The notes below the pieces were generated by a model that saw only the letters and a program-made list of their open reading frames with translations, searched no databases and was not told the origin of the DNA. Below are positions 51,927 to 61,038 of a DNA stretch of 64,000 bases, in pieces. Every line of letters begins with the position of its first letter. The stretch's first letter is position 1. The position numbers were made by a program, and so were the translations under genes. The stretch is from JABAYQ01 sp018608925. Lineage in GTDB: Bacteria; Bacteroidota; Bacteroidia; Flavobacteriales; UBA7312. The stretch lies in contig JASJHQ010000010.1 of assembly GCA_037625715.1 (NCBI GenBank), forward strand, positions 1 to 64,000, written 5' to 3'.

Positions 51927-54323
51927 TTATTTTAAAGTCCACTTGGACTTATTGTTTAGGTTTAAGTCTTCTTCATAATAACCATAACCATATTGATAGC
52001 CATACTTTGAATTATAGCTCTTAACATCATTAAGTATTATGTTTAGGTTTTTGATATTATTCTTTTGAGTTATTTCGTTAATATTTGCTACCATTTGTTT
52101 GGTAGTATAGCCCTGTCTTACCATTAGTAGATTTATGTCTGACTTATTCATTAAAATTTGTCCGTCAGTTACAAGTCCAATGGGAGGAGTGTCTATAATT
52201 ATGTATTTGTATGTCTTTTTTAATTCGATTAACAAATCTGTCATTATTTTCTTCTCTAAAAGTTCTGCAGGATTTGGAGGAATTGGGCCAGAAATAATGA
52301 TGTCAAGATTTTCATCATTTGTTTTTTGAGTTACTTCCTTTAAAGTTGAAACACCTATTAGGTAGGAACTTAAGCCTGTATCGTTATTTAATTCAAAATC
52401 ATCGAATATTTTCGGTTTTCTCATGTCAGCCCCAATGAGTACCGTTTTATTGTTTGTAGAGGCTAAAATAGAAGATAGATTCATGGAACAGAAAGACTTC
52501 CCTTCTCCACTTATTGAAGAACTTACGCAGATTACTTTTTGTTCTTTGTCAGAAGATAAGTACTGAATATTTGTTCTAATTGTTCTTAGAGACTCAGAAA
52601 TAGCCGATTTAGGATGGTTTTGTACCACTAGGTTAGTGCCTTTATTATTATGAGTAATGCTTCCTAAAATTGGAATATCACACAGTTTTTTCACATCCTT
52701 TTTGCTGTTGATTTTATCGTTTAACAAATCTTTAGCTGTAATCCATATCCCAGGAATTATAATGCCAAAGAAAATACTAATAATGTAGATAGATCTAGAA
52801 TTAGGACTTATTGGGTCTTGACTTGATAATCTAGCTTTATCAATAATTTTATTATCAGCAACATTACCGGCTTTGGCTATGGATGCTTCCGCTCTTTTTT
52901 CGAGCAGGTAGGTGTAGGTTGTTTCGTTTAAATTATACTTTCTCTGAATTCGTACTAGCTTTCTTTCACTTTCTGGGAGTGTGTTTATTAGTTTGTCAAA
53001 TTCATTGATTCTGTTCTCGATGTCATTAAGAGATAATTCAGAGCTAATAATTATATTTTCAATATTCTCTAAAATTTTTCCTTTTGTGATTGTTATCTGA
53101 TTTTTAAGCGATTTAACAGCCGGATGAATCGATTTAGTGTTTTGAGAAGTGATTTCAAATTCTGAGTATAGTCTTGAAAGCTCAAGAATCAAATTGTTTA
53201 ATAATGGGTCGTTTATTCCCATAGAAGATGGAGAAAGAATATTCTCAATATTGTCATTCTTAATTAAATAATCCTTTAAAGAAATATAGTATTTGTTGTT
53301 CAGTTTAAGAATTGCTTGCTCTTCTTCTAGTTTTTGAATTTGATAAAAAGCACCATACTCTTTTTTAGATAATTCAATTTTAGGATTTTCGGTTTTGAAC
53401 TTCTCTAGCACTGACTCTATGTTTGTTAAGGAGTCTCTTATTTCAATTAATTGATTATTTATGAAACTGATTGTGTTAGTTGCAATTTCATTTTTTTCAT
53501 TTAAACCAATTTGAAGATAGTTTTTAGAGAAAGCATCTAGAAAATCTGCAATCTTAATTGTGTTATTACCTTCCAGACTAACCTTTAGAATGGATGCGTC
53601 TTTCTCAATTTCTTTTATTTTAATTCTTTTTAAGAATTTCTCTGTCAGACTATTTATGTCATTAATTACAAAAGCATAATTGTTCCAATTTTCTTCGTCA
53701 TATAGAGTGAAGTCCTTTTTTTCTAATTTAAATTTGAAATAATCCGACTCTATCCATTGGTCGAATTTATGATATTCTTCATAATTAAAAACAACATCTG
53801 AGCTTCTTAAATAAGATTCTTCTATAAGGTTGTAAAATTGACCGGACTCAACTTTAGTTTCGATAACGAATTCATCTTTTGAAATTAACGTTACATAAAA
53901 CTTAACCTCTAGAGATTGCAAATGATTGGAGTCAAGAACTATTTTAAATGGGCTTCTTGAGTATATGTCTACACTAGTTAACTTTCCTTCATTTAAATAA
54001 GAAATATTAAAGTCGACTTCTTTTAGTGTTTGTTTGACTAGGCTAAAAGATCTTAAAATTCCAATTTCATTTTTGATATTTCTATTTTTTCCAAACAAAT
54101 CAATTCCGTCAATAATATTGTCAGAACCTAAAGAAGTATTGTTTTCGTCTTTAACTAAAATGGTTGTGGATGCATTATATACTTTAGGAGAATACCTTAA
54201 AAAAAGAAATCCTATGAAAATGGACATAACAATAGCAATGATGAAAAAGTACCAATACTGATAGTACTTTTCAAGAATTTCTTTTACATCTATTTGTTCA
54301 TTTTTTTCTTGGTAGTTTTCCAT
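51927..54323 (-). CDS. Polysaccharide co-polymerase / tyrosine autokinase (Wzc-like)
   Basis: 798 residues. Cytosolic N-terminus, TM1 about 23-43, long periplasmic coiled-coil Wzz region (about 50-510), TM2 about 511-529, then a BY-kinase: Walker A SISGEGKSF (603-611), A' VLIGADMRKPK (628-638), Walker B YIIIDTPP (707-714). The C-tail (770-783) carries a Tyr cluster, YGYQYGYGYY, the usual autophosphorylation site. It controls chain length and export of a capsule or exopolysaccharide with Wza. Confidence 0.94.
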   Translation of the reverse strand: MENYQEKNEQIDVKEILEKYYQYWYFFIIAIVMSIFIGFLFLRYSPKVYNASTTILVKDENNTSLGSDNIIDGIDLFGKNRNIKNEIGILRSFSLVKQTLKEVDFNISYLNEGKLTSVDIYSRSPFKIVLDSNHLQSLEVKFYVTLISKDEFVIETKVESGQFYNLIEESYLRSSDVVFNYEEYHKFDQWIESDYFKFKLEKKDFTLYDEENWNNYAFVINDINSLTEKFLKRIKIKEIEKDASILKVSLEGNNTIKIADFLDAFSKNYLQIGLNEKNEIATNTISFINNQLIEIRDSLTNIESVLEKFKTENPKIELSKKEYGAFYQIQKLEEEQAILKLNNKYYISLKDYLIKNDNIENILSPSSMGINDPLLNNLILELSRLYSEFEITSQNTKSIHPAVKSLKNQITITKGKILENIENIIISSELSLNDIENRINEFDKLINTLPESERKLVRIQRKYNLNETTYTYLLEKRAEASIAKAGNVADNKIIDKARLSSQDPISPNSRSIYIISIFFGIIIPGIWITAKDLLNDKINSKKDVKKLCDIPILGSITHNNKGTNLVVQNHPKSAISESLRTIRTNIQYLSSDKEQKVICVSSSISGEGKSFCSMNLSSILASTNNKTVLIGADMRKPKIFDDFELNNDTGLSSYLIGVSTLKEVTQKTNDENLDIIISGPIPPNPAELLEKKIMTDLLIELKKTYKYIIIDTPPIGLVTDGQILMNKSDINLLMVRQGYTTKQMVANINEITQKNNIKNLNIILNDVKSYNSKYGYQYGYGYYEEDLNLNNKSKWTLK

Positions 54324-54326
54324 AAA

Positions 54327-55082
54327 TTAATTAGAATTAAATACTCCTAAGACGATGTTAGCTACCAATGCAATTGTCGAAATTGCTGAGATGTAGATTT
54401 GTGCGTTCGAACTTCTTAACCGAACGTTAGACAATGGTTTTACATAAACCACATCATTTGGGTTTAAATAATATTCCTGAAGATGTAAAATATTTTTCTC
54501 TGTTAAATTAACTGGAATAGTTTTATTTCCTCTTATGATTGTTATCTTTTTTCGATTTGCATAGTCGGTTAAATCACCTGCAAGTCCGAGAGCTTCGAAT
54601 ATAGTAATGTTTTGTTTGAAAACTGTAAACGTTCCAGGTCGATTGACCTCACCCAAAAGAGTAATTTCAAAGTTTATATGTTTTACAATAACGGTAGAGT
54701 TAACTAAAAACTCATCTGCTTTTTCTTGAATAATACTTTTAGTTTTTTCTAAGTTCAATCCTTTGATTAATATCTTTCCTAAAGTAGGGATTTCAATAAA
54801 TCCATTTTTGTCAATTGTAAAGCCATTCATGTATAGATTAGCAGAAGTAGCTTGGACATTATTGGCGTTTGTTTCGATATTGAATAAGTTGAAAGACTCT
54901 TCTTTTACCCCTAATACTTTTTCATGCAAAACATCTCCAGACTGAAATAAATGCTCTGTTGGAATTGGTGTATTTAGTGGTACATCTACTTTGTCATCGT
55001 TCATTAATACCATTTTACTCATGGGTGAGCATGAGGTAATCAATATTGAAAAAAGAATAAATATATATTTTAGATTTTTCAT
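54327..55082 (-). CDS. Outer-membrane polysaccharide export protein (Wza/GumB-like)
   Basis: 251 residues. Lipobox LITSCSP (Cys18). Polysaccharide export domain (about 48-110, FQSGDVLHEKVLG split) and a SLBB domain with ITLLGEVNRPGTF (about 140-152), then a single C-terminal membrane helix (about 225-246), typical of the Bacteroidota version. Forms the outer-membrane exit for polysaccharide with the Wzc-like kinase, whose gene follows after 3 bases. Confidence 0.92.
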   Translation of the reverse strand: MKNLKYIFILFSILITSCSPMSKMVLMNDDKVDVPLNTPIPTEHLFQSGDVLHEKVLGVKEESFNLFNIETNANNVQATSANLYMNGFTIDKNGFIEIPTLGKILIKGLNLEKTKSIIQEKADEFLVNSTVIVKHINFEITLLGEVNRPGTFTVFKQNITIFEALGLAGDLTDYANRKKITIIRGNKTIPVNLTEKNILHLQEYYLNPNDVVYVKPLSNVRLRSSNAQIYISAISTIALVANIVLGVFNSN

Positions 55083-55105
55083 ATATGTTAAAATTAATGG
55101 ACTAA

Positions 55106-55113
55106 CAAAAATA
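55106..55113 (-). promoter_or_regulatory. -7 box of wza-wzc operon (TATTTTTG)
   Basis: Exact TAnnTTTG match read leftward, 23 bases before the wza ATG. It could also serve the methionine gamma-lyase and NhaC genes, which follow with gaps of 3-6 bases. Confidence 0.65.
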
Positions 55114-55129
55114 CTAATTTTTATTGTGG

Positions 55130-55705
55130 TCAGAACCTTTTGAGCTCTTGGTATAACCTATGAATTGGTAAGCCCATTACGTTGTAATAACATCCATTAA
55201 TATTTTTCACTCCAATTTTGCCTATCCAATCCTGTATTCCGTATGCTCCAGCCTTGTCAAGAGGGTTGTGTTTTTCAATATAAAACTGTATTTCGCTTTC
55301 TTCTAAGGCATCAAAAGTAACTTGTGTTGATTCCGCAAAAGAAATTTGCTTGTTATTAGATCGTACGCATACACCGGTCATAACGTTGTTAGATGAGCCA
55401 GAAATTAATCGCAACATTCGTGCTGCTTGCATTTTATCTTTTGGTTTGTTTAGTATGTTGTTTTTATGAATTACTATAGTATCGGCAGTGATTATTATTT
55501 CATTGTCTTTAATTGTGTATTCATTTGATTTTTTTTCAGAAAGAAATTTTGCTACAGATGTTGGCTCCATTTTCTGGGGATAACTTTCGTCAATGCTTTT
55601 TGTGAAACTTTCGAATATTAGTTCTAAAGAAGAAAGCAATTCTTTTCTTCTAGGAGATTGAGATGCTAAAATTATTTTAAGGTCTTGGAATTTATTCTTA
55701 ATCAT
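55130..55705 (-). CDS. maf: Maf family nucleotide pyrophosphatase
   Basis: 191 residues. LASQSPRRKELL (13-24) and the ITADTIV motif (71-77) are the Maf signature. It hydrolyses non-canonical dNTP/NTPs such as m5U/pseudo-UTP or dTTP, housecleaning the pool; historically linked to septum formation. Last gene of the DUF2520-HAD-UbiA-Maf operon, a conserved Bacteroidota arrangement. Confidence 0.93.
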   Translation of the reverse strand: MIKNKFQDLKIILASQSPRRKELLSSLELIFESFTKSIDESYPQKMEPTSVAKFLSEKKSNEYTIKDNEIIITADTIVIHKNNILNKPKDKMQAARMLRLISGSSNNVMTGVCVRSNNKQISFAESTQVTFDALEESEIQFYIEKHNPLDKAGAYGIQDWIGKIGVKNINGCYYNVMGLPIHRLYQELKRF

Positions 55706-55716
55706 TTTTTTTTGTT

Positions 55717-56610
55717 CTATATGATAAACATGGATAAAATTCCTGCAATCATTATTAGCTTTAAAAGTTGGCTTAACACATTAAAATCTTGCTTTGTTTT
55801 GGCTTTGAATAGCATGACCAGAAATGAAGCAAAGGGTATGGTTAAGATTAATAGAATGTATAAGAAAAAATGTAATTTATGAGGGTATATAACAGCTAAC
55901 ACATACACAAATGAACTTAAAATTAGTGATGTCAGGATTTTTAAAACTGTTTTAGTTCTTTTTACTCCAATTGCTATGGCAAAGGTTTTCATTCCTGATT
56001 TTTTATCCCCTTCAAAATCTTCTAAATCTTTTATTATTTCTCTTATGAAAGAAAAGAAAAAAGCAAATGAAGAATAGACAGCGATACTATTAAAGATTTC
56101 AATAAAATTAACTCCAGGTTCTGGAATTAAGTCATAAATAGGTATAATAATTAAAACTAAAGCGGAAAGTGCTGCAACTAAAATATTTCCACTAATTGGT
56201 TTTCTTTTCAGGCTAGTTGAGTAATACCACAGACTTATAACACAAAAAAGATTAATAAAGCCAAGAGTGATTATTCCTACTTTCCAAGCTAAATAAAAAC
56301 CTATAATAATTCCTAACGAACTAAATATCATATGCAATAGAATAGCACTTCTTCTTTTGATGCTTTCTCCGATAATAATTTTTCTATTATTTAATCTATC
56401 TACTTTTATGTCAAAATAGTCATTTATTATATTTCCTGCTCCTGCAATCAATATGGTAGATAGGGCTAATAAAGAAAAGTCGAAATTGCTAAGCGAAATT
56501 TTATGACTAAAAGGATTTATTAAGACATACTTAATTAACAATTGTGTTAAAGCAATTATTAAAAGGTTTTTAAATCTAATTAGTTTTAGGAAATCGAAGA
56601 AGACTATCAT
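55717..56610 (-). CDS. UbiA-family prenyltransferase (geranylgeranylglycerol-phosphate geranylgeranyltransferase-like)
   Basis: 297 residues with about nine membrane helices. First Asp motif NDYFDIKVD (63-71) and second KDLEDFEGD (194-202) bind Mg-prenyl diphosphate. In Bacteroidota this operon's UbiA is usually labelled as the archaeal-type digeranylgeranylglyceryl-phosphate synthase; the actual acceptor is not shown by sequence. MenA-type quinone chemistry is an alternative. One base after the HAD gene. Confidence 0.88.
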   Translation of the reverse strand: MIVFFDFLKLIRFKNLLIIALTQLLIKYVLINPFSHKISLSNFDFSLLALSTILIAGAGNIINDYFDIKVDRLNNRKIIIGESIKRRSAILLHMIFSSLGIIIGFYLAWKVGIITLGFINLFCVISLWYYSTSLKRKPISGNILVAALSALVLIIIPIYDLIPEPGVNFIEIFNSIAVYSSFAFFFSFIREIIKDLEDFEGDKKSGMKTFAIAIGVKRTKTVLKILTSLILSSFVYVLAVIYPHKLHFFLYILLILTIPFASFLVMLFKAKTKQDFNVLSQLLKLIMIAGILSMFII

Positions 56611-56611
56611 A

Positions 56612-57106
56612 TTACCACTTTTTTTGAACTCTTAAAGTTTGTTCTATTACATCTCTTACACATCCTTTACCTCCATCTTTATGAGAAACATATTTCGAAA
56701 TAGCTTTTACTTCACTAGCTCCGTCTTGAGGGCATGTAGGAAGTGCAACTTCTTTCATTATTTCTAAATCATTAAGATCGTCTCCCATGTATAAGACGTT
56801 ATCTACATCAAGGTCGTAAATTGCAATAAGATCATTAAGAGCGTCCTTTTTATCCAAGCATCCTAAATAAGCATCTACGATTCCCAAATACTCTAATCGT
56901 TTTTTTAATCCTTCACTTTTTCCTCCAGAAATAATGGCTACTCTATAGCCTAAAGAAATAGCTTTTCTAATTGCCAATCCATCTTTAGTGTTCATGTTTC
57001 TGACTTGCTCTCCACTAGGCATTAGTAGTATTGAACCATCTGTTAAAACTCCATCTACATCAAAAATAAAGGTGGAAATTTGTGTTAATAGTTGTTTGTA
57101 ATTCAT
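56612..57106 (-). CDS. KdsC-like HAD phosphatase
   Basis: 164 residues, the compact C0-type HAD fold. FIFDVDGVLTDGS (13-25) with the two catalytic Asp residues, ISGGKSEGLKKRLEYL (58-73) and MGDDLNDLEIM (107-117). KdsC removes phosphate from KDO-8-phosphate for lipopolysaccharide; no kdsA or kdsB is nearby and the conserved place beside UbiA may point to another phosphorylated substrate. Overlaps DUF2520 by 4 bases. Confidence 0.9.
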   Translation of the reverse strand: MNYKQLLTQISTFIFDVDGVLTDGSILLMPSGEQVRNMNTKDGLAIRKAISLGYRVAIISGGKSEGLKKRLEYLGIVDAYLGCLDKKDALNDLIAIYDLDVDNVLYMGDDLNDLEIMKEVALPTCPQDGASEVKAISKYVSHKDGGKGCVRDVIEQTLRVQKKW

Positions 57107-57852
57107 TTTCGATTAATTATGCTTTTGGTTAAAATGTTATAAACATCAAATAATTCAGGTTTGTTTTTAATCAGTTTTAGATGGTTTTCAATTGTTTTTC
57201 TATCCGATCTTTTTGCTGGTCCTGTTTGAGCATTTATTGGACGCGATTTTTTTATTTTATGAGATGTTTCTTCTATTAAGGAGTGTAAAATTTCGAAAGG
57301 AATTTCGTTTTCTTCACATATTTCGTCTGCGAATTGATACATTAAGTTAGAAAAATTACATGCTATTACAGCACTCAGGTGTAATTTAGCTCTTTTGTTT
57401 TCATCCATATAATAAACCTTATTGGATAATGTGTTTGCGATTTTTTTAATTTCCTTTAAAAAATCTGGTGTGCTTGCTTCAATACAAATAGGGATTTGAT
57501 TAAAGTTTACATTTGTGTTTTTAGAGAATGTTTGTAGTGGGTAGAAAACTCCAACTGGATATTTTTGGTTTAAATCATTCATGCTAATAGTGCCTGATGT
57601 GTGCAATTGTGGGAAGTTAACCAACTTACTTATGCTAGAAATGCTATCGTCGTTTACGCTAATAATTGCTATATCGGTATCGACAAGTTGGTTTAAGTCG
57701 TCAACAGCTTTGCTGTTAAGCTTTTCTGCTAATAAAGTAGCGTTTTCAATCGACCTGCTAAACACCTGAACTATCTCATGTCCATTTTTAACTAGAGATA
57801 ATCCTAATTGTGTTCCTAAATTTCCTGACCCAATTAGTGTAATTTTTACCAT
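57103..57852 (-). CDS. Rossmann-fold DUF2520 protein
   Basis: 249 residues. N-terminal NAD(P) loop LIGSGNLGTQLG (5-16), followed by the helical DUF2520 C-domain (HLSAVIACNFSNLMYQFADE, about 157-176). Resembles F420/NADP oxidoreductases and pyrroline-carboxylate reductases; substrate unknown. First gene of the operon, sharing a palindromic promoter with ccsBA. Confidence 0.88.
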   Translation of the reverse strand: MVKITLIGSGNLGTQLGLSLVKNGHEIVQVFSRSIENATLLAEKLNSKAVDDLNQLVDTDIAIISVNDDSISSISKLVNFPQLHTSGTISMNDLNQKYPVGVFYPLQTFSKNTNVNFNQIPICIEASTPDFLKEIKKIANTLSNKVYYMDENKRAKLHLSAVIACNFSNLMYQFADEICEENEIPFEILHSLIEETSHKIKKSRPINAQTGPAKRSDRKTIENHLKLIKNKPELFDVYNILTKSIINRK

Positions 57853-57887
57853 TGTATTTTTTAAGTGAAATATGGGAATAATAGCGT

Positions 57888-57905
57888 CAAAATTAAGTAA
57901 TTTTG
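57888..57905. promoter_or_regulatory. Perfect palindromic back-to-back -7 boxes, DUF2520 / ccsBA
   Basis: CAAAATTA-AG-TAATTTTG: both halves are exact TAnnTTTG boxes, one for each direction, with a 2-base spacer. Rightward ATG (ccsBA) is 22 bases after its box, leftward ATG 35 bases after its box. RNA polymerase could bind in only one direction at a time. Confidence 0.7.
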
Positions 57906-57927
57906 TACCAACAAATTTAGTAGATAA

Positions 57928-60900
57928 ATGTTAAATAAAATTAAATCTTTTTTGTTGTCAATGAAAACCATGACACTTTTGGTTTTAACGTTTTTTGTAG
58001 CGGTAGCTTATGCTACATTTATTGAAAACGATTTTGGTACTCAAACAGCAAAAGCACTAGTTTATAATGCCCATTGGTTCGAAGTAATCATTGTATTATT
58101 AAACATAAATATGTTGTATAACATTAAGCGATATAACTTGCTTAGAAAAGAGAAATGGCCAGTTTTTCTTTTTCATATATCGTTCGTTGTTATTACAATA
58201 GGTGCAGGCATTACACGATACGTAAGCTTTGAAGGGACAATGTCTATAAGAGAAAACGACTCTTCAGATTTAATTGTTTCTGATCAAACATTTTTACAAT
58301 TTAAAGTCCACGATAATAAATTACAATACGAGCACGATTCTCCTATTTTGCTGCATGATTATACAGGGCCACTTTCTTTTTTAAAGTCTAATGACTTTAA
58401 GAAAAATGTTGACTTTTTAGATCATGATATTACCGTCGAATATATCGATTATATAAAAAATGCAAAAGATACTTTGCTTGATGGTCAAGGTGACAAAGAG
58501 ATAATTACTCTTGTTATGGCTGGTCAAGATGGAAGAGAGACTTTTTATTTGGAAGAAAATTCTGCCAATCAATTTTTGGGACTTAATTTTTCTTTTGGAA
58601 CACCATTGCCTGGTCATGTTAATTTTTTCTATCAGAATGATGTTCTAATGATTCAGTTGCCATCTGATGCAGACTATATGCGAATGGCCGATAGACTATC
58701 AGGAAAACAAAAAAGAGATAGCATCCAGCCCATAATGCTTCGTTCATTGTATTCTATGCCAGGATTTAATTTTGTTATTCCAACTATTAGTGAAAACTCT
58801 AAAGTGGATTATTATTCTGTGAAAAATCCGGAAGGACAAGAAATAGAAGACGCTCTTTTAGTTAAAATTAATTGTAACGGAGAGACAAAAAAATTAACAT
58901 TATTTGGTGATAAAGGCTATGTGACCTCTAAGTCTCATTTCGAATTAGGTGGTTTAAACTTTTCTATGTCTTACGGATCTAAATTTATGATTACTCCATT
59001 TAAAATTAAATTGAATGATTTCCAGTTAGAGCGCTATCCTGGTTCTAATAGTCCTTCTTCTTTTTCAAGTGAGGTTACTTTAATTGATGGAGAGTTCGAG
59101 CAAGATCATAGAATTTATATGAATAATGTTCTTGATTATCAGGGTTATAGATTTTTTCAGTCTTCTTATGATCAAGACGAATTAGGAACAATATTATCTG
59201 TTAATCATGATTTTTGGGGTACGCTAACTAGTTACCTTGGTTATTTTTTAATGACCTTAGGAATGATTGTTACTGTTTTTTCTAAAAAAACTAGATTTAG
59301 TTCTTTGAGAAAGAAATTAAAAGACATTGATGCTAAAAGAATAACGACAGTTCTTCTTCTCTTTTTTACGCTTAATTCTTTTGCAGTTCAAACCAATTCT
59401 GTTGACTCCTTGATCTTGTCATCTGCAATTGATCAATCACATGCCGATAAGTTCGGAATGTTAGTTGTTCAAGACAATGGTGGTAGAATGAAACCTTTTA
59501 GTACTTCAAGTTCAGAAATACTAAGAAAAGTACTTAGAAAAAATAGTTACTTAGGATTGAATGCTAACCAGGTTGTTCTTGGTATGGCACAAAACCCATA
59601 TTTATGGCAGCAAGCATCCATAATTAAAGTAGGTAACGAAGAGCTACAAGAGGAATTAGGTATTGACCAGAAATACACTTCATTTTTATCTTTTTTTAGT
59701 TTTGAGGCTCAATATGTATTAACAGAAAAAGTTGAAATAGCATATGCAAAAAAACCAGCTTTAAGAACCAAATATGACAAAGAAGTAATAGCTGTTGACG
59801 AAAGAGTAAACGTTTGTTACATGCTTTACAATGGTTCTTTTTTCAGCTTTTTCCCGCTGGAAGATGATCTTAATAATAGTTGGTTTTCCATTTATCAAAC
59901 TAACGATAAGTTTTCTGGCGACGATTCCTTGTTTGTGTTTTCTATAATGCCTATTTATTTTAGTAGCATTTATCAAGCTCAAAATGATGGTGACTGGACT
60001 GTTGCTAACAATACTTTAGAAGCCATTAAAAATTACCAGCAAAAATTTGGTGCTGATGTTTATCCTTCTCAGGCAAAACTTTACATTGAGTCAGCTTATA
60101 ACGAATACAAAGTGTTCAATAAGTTAACCTCTTATTATGCACTAATTGGTTTGATAATGATAATCTTGTTATTGCAAAACGTATTGAAATATCGCAAATG
60201 GAGATTGACAATTGTAAGAATCGGATTTTATCTTCTAATTGTAGGTTTTTTCGTTCATTCTGTTGGATTAGCTGCTAGATGGTATATATCTGATCATGCG
60301 CCATGGAGTAACGCCTATGAAAGTGTTATTTACATTGCTTGGGCAACGCTTTTAGCTGGTTTTGTTTTCTCTAATAAAAGTATGATGAGTATGGCAGCAA
60401 CCTCTATTATTTCTGCTCTTTTACTTATGGTAGCAGCTTTGAATTGGCTAGATCCAGAAATTACCAATTTAGTGCCTGTATTAGATTCTTATTGGTTAAT
60501 GATTCATGTAGCTATCATCACGGCTAGTTACGGATTCTTAGCATTAGGAGCAATTCTTGGTTTTATTAACCTTGTATTGATGATTTTACAGAATAAAGTT
60601 AATTTTAAAAGAATAACCAATTCGATTAGTGAATTGACCTATATTAATGAAATGAGCATTACCGTAGGTTTATTCTTACTGTCCATAGGAACATTTTTAG
60701 GTGGAATATGGGCTAATGAATCTTGGGGAAGATATTGGGGATGGGATCCTAAGGAGACTTGGGCATTTGCAAGTATGCTTTGTTACATTTTTGTATTACA
60801 CCTAAGATTTATCCCAAAATTAAAAAGTGCTTTTGTTTTTAATTTCGCTTCTTTAGCTGCTTACGGATCTATTATAATGACTTATTTCGGAGTTAATTTC

Positions 60901-61038
60901 TATTTGTCAGGTTTACATTCTTATGCAAAAGGGGATCCTATGCCAATTCCTACTTTTGTTTATTATACTATTGCTATAGTATTCGTGGTAACTACGATTG
61001 CTTATTTCAATCAAAAAAGATTAAAGAAAAATGGATAA
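57928..61038 (+). CDS. Fused cytochrome c biogenesis protein CcsB-CcsA (System II)
   Basis: 1036 residues. N-terminal ResB/CcsB part (about 1-460) with several membrane helices, a periplasmic middle part (about 480-730), and the C-terminal CcsA part with eight helices and the haem-handling WWD motif around 931-945 (SWGRYWGWDPKETW). It carries haem across the membrane and attaches it to apocytochromes c. Fusion of both proteins is known in Bacteroidota and epsilonproteobacteria. bshB1 overlaps its end by 8 bases. Confidence 0.94.
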   Translation: MLNKIKSFLLSMKTMTLLVLTFFVAVAYATFIENDFGTQTAKALVYNAHWFEVIIVLLNINMLYNIKRYNLLRKEKWPVFLFHISFVVITIGAGITRYVSFEGTMSIRENDSSDLIVSDQTFLQFKVHDNKLQYEHDSPILLHDYTGPLSFLKSNDFKKNVDFLDHDITVEYIDYIKNAKDTLLDGQGDKEIITLVMAGQDGRETFYLEENSANQFLGLNFSFGTPLPGHVNFFYQNDVLMIQLPSDADYMRMADRLSGKQKRDSIQPIMLRSLYSMPGFNFVIPTISENSKVDYYSVKNPEGQEIEDALLVKINCNGETKKLTLFGDKGYVTSKSHFELGGLNFSMSYGSKFMITPFKIKLNDFQLERYPGSNSPSSFSSEVTLIDGEFEQDHRIYMNNVLDYQGYRFFQSSYDQDELGTILSVNHDFWGTLTSYLGYFLMTLGMIVTVFSKKTRFSSLRKKLKDIDAKRITTVLLLFFTLNSFAVQTNSVDSLILSSAIDQSHADKFGMLVVQDNGGRMKPFSTSSSEILRKVLRKNSYLGLNANQVVLGMAQNPYLWQQASIIKVGNEELQEELGIDQKYTSFLSFFSFEAQYVLTEKVEIAYAKKPALRTKYDKEVIAVDERVNVCYMLYNGSFFSFFPLEDDLNNSWFSIYQTNDKFSGDDSLFVFSIMPIYFSSIYQAQNDGDWTVANNTLEAIKNYQQKFGADVYPSQAKLYIESAYNEYKVFNKLTSYYALIGLIMIILLLQNVLKYRKWRLTIVRIGFYLLIVGFFVHSVGLAARWYISDHAPWSNAYESVIYIAWATLLAGFVFSNKSMMSMAATSIISALLLMVAALNWLDPEITNLVPVLDSYWLMIHVAIITASYGFLALGAILGFINLVLMILQNKVNFKRITNSISELTYINEMSITVGLFLLSIGTFLGGIWANESWGRYWGWDPKETWAFASMLCYIFVLHLRFIPKLKSAFVFNFASLAAYGSIIMTYFGVNFYLSGLHSYAKGDPMPIPTFVYYTIAIVFVVTTIAYFNQKRLKKNG

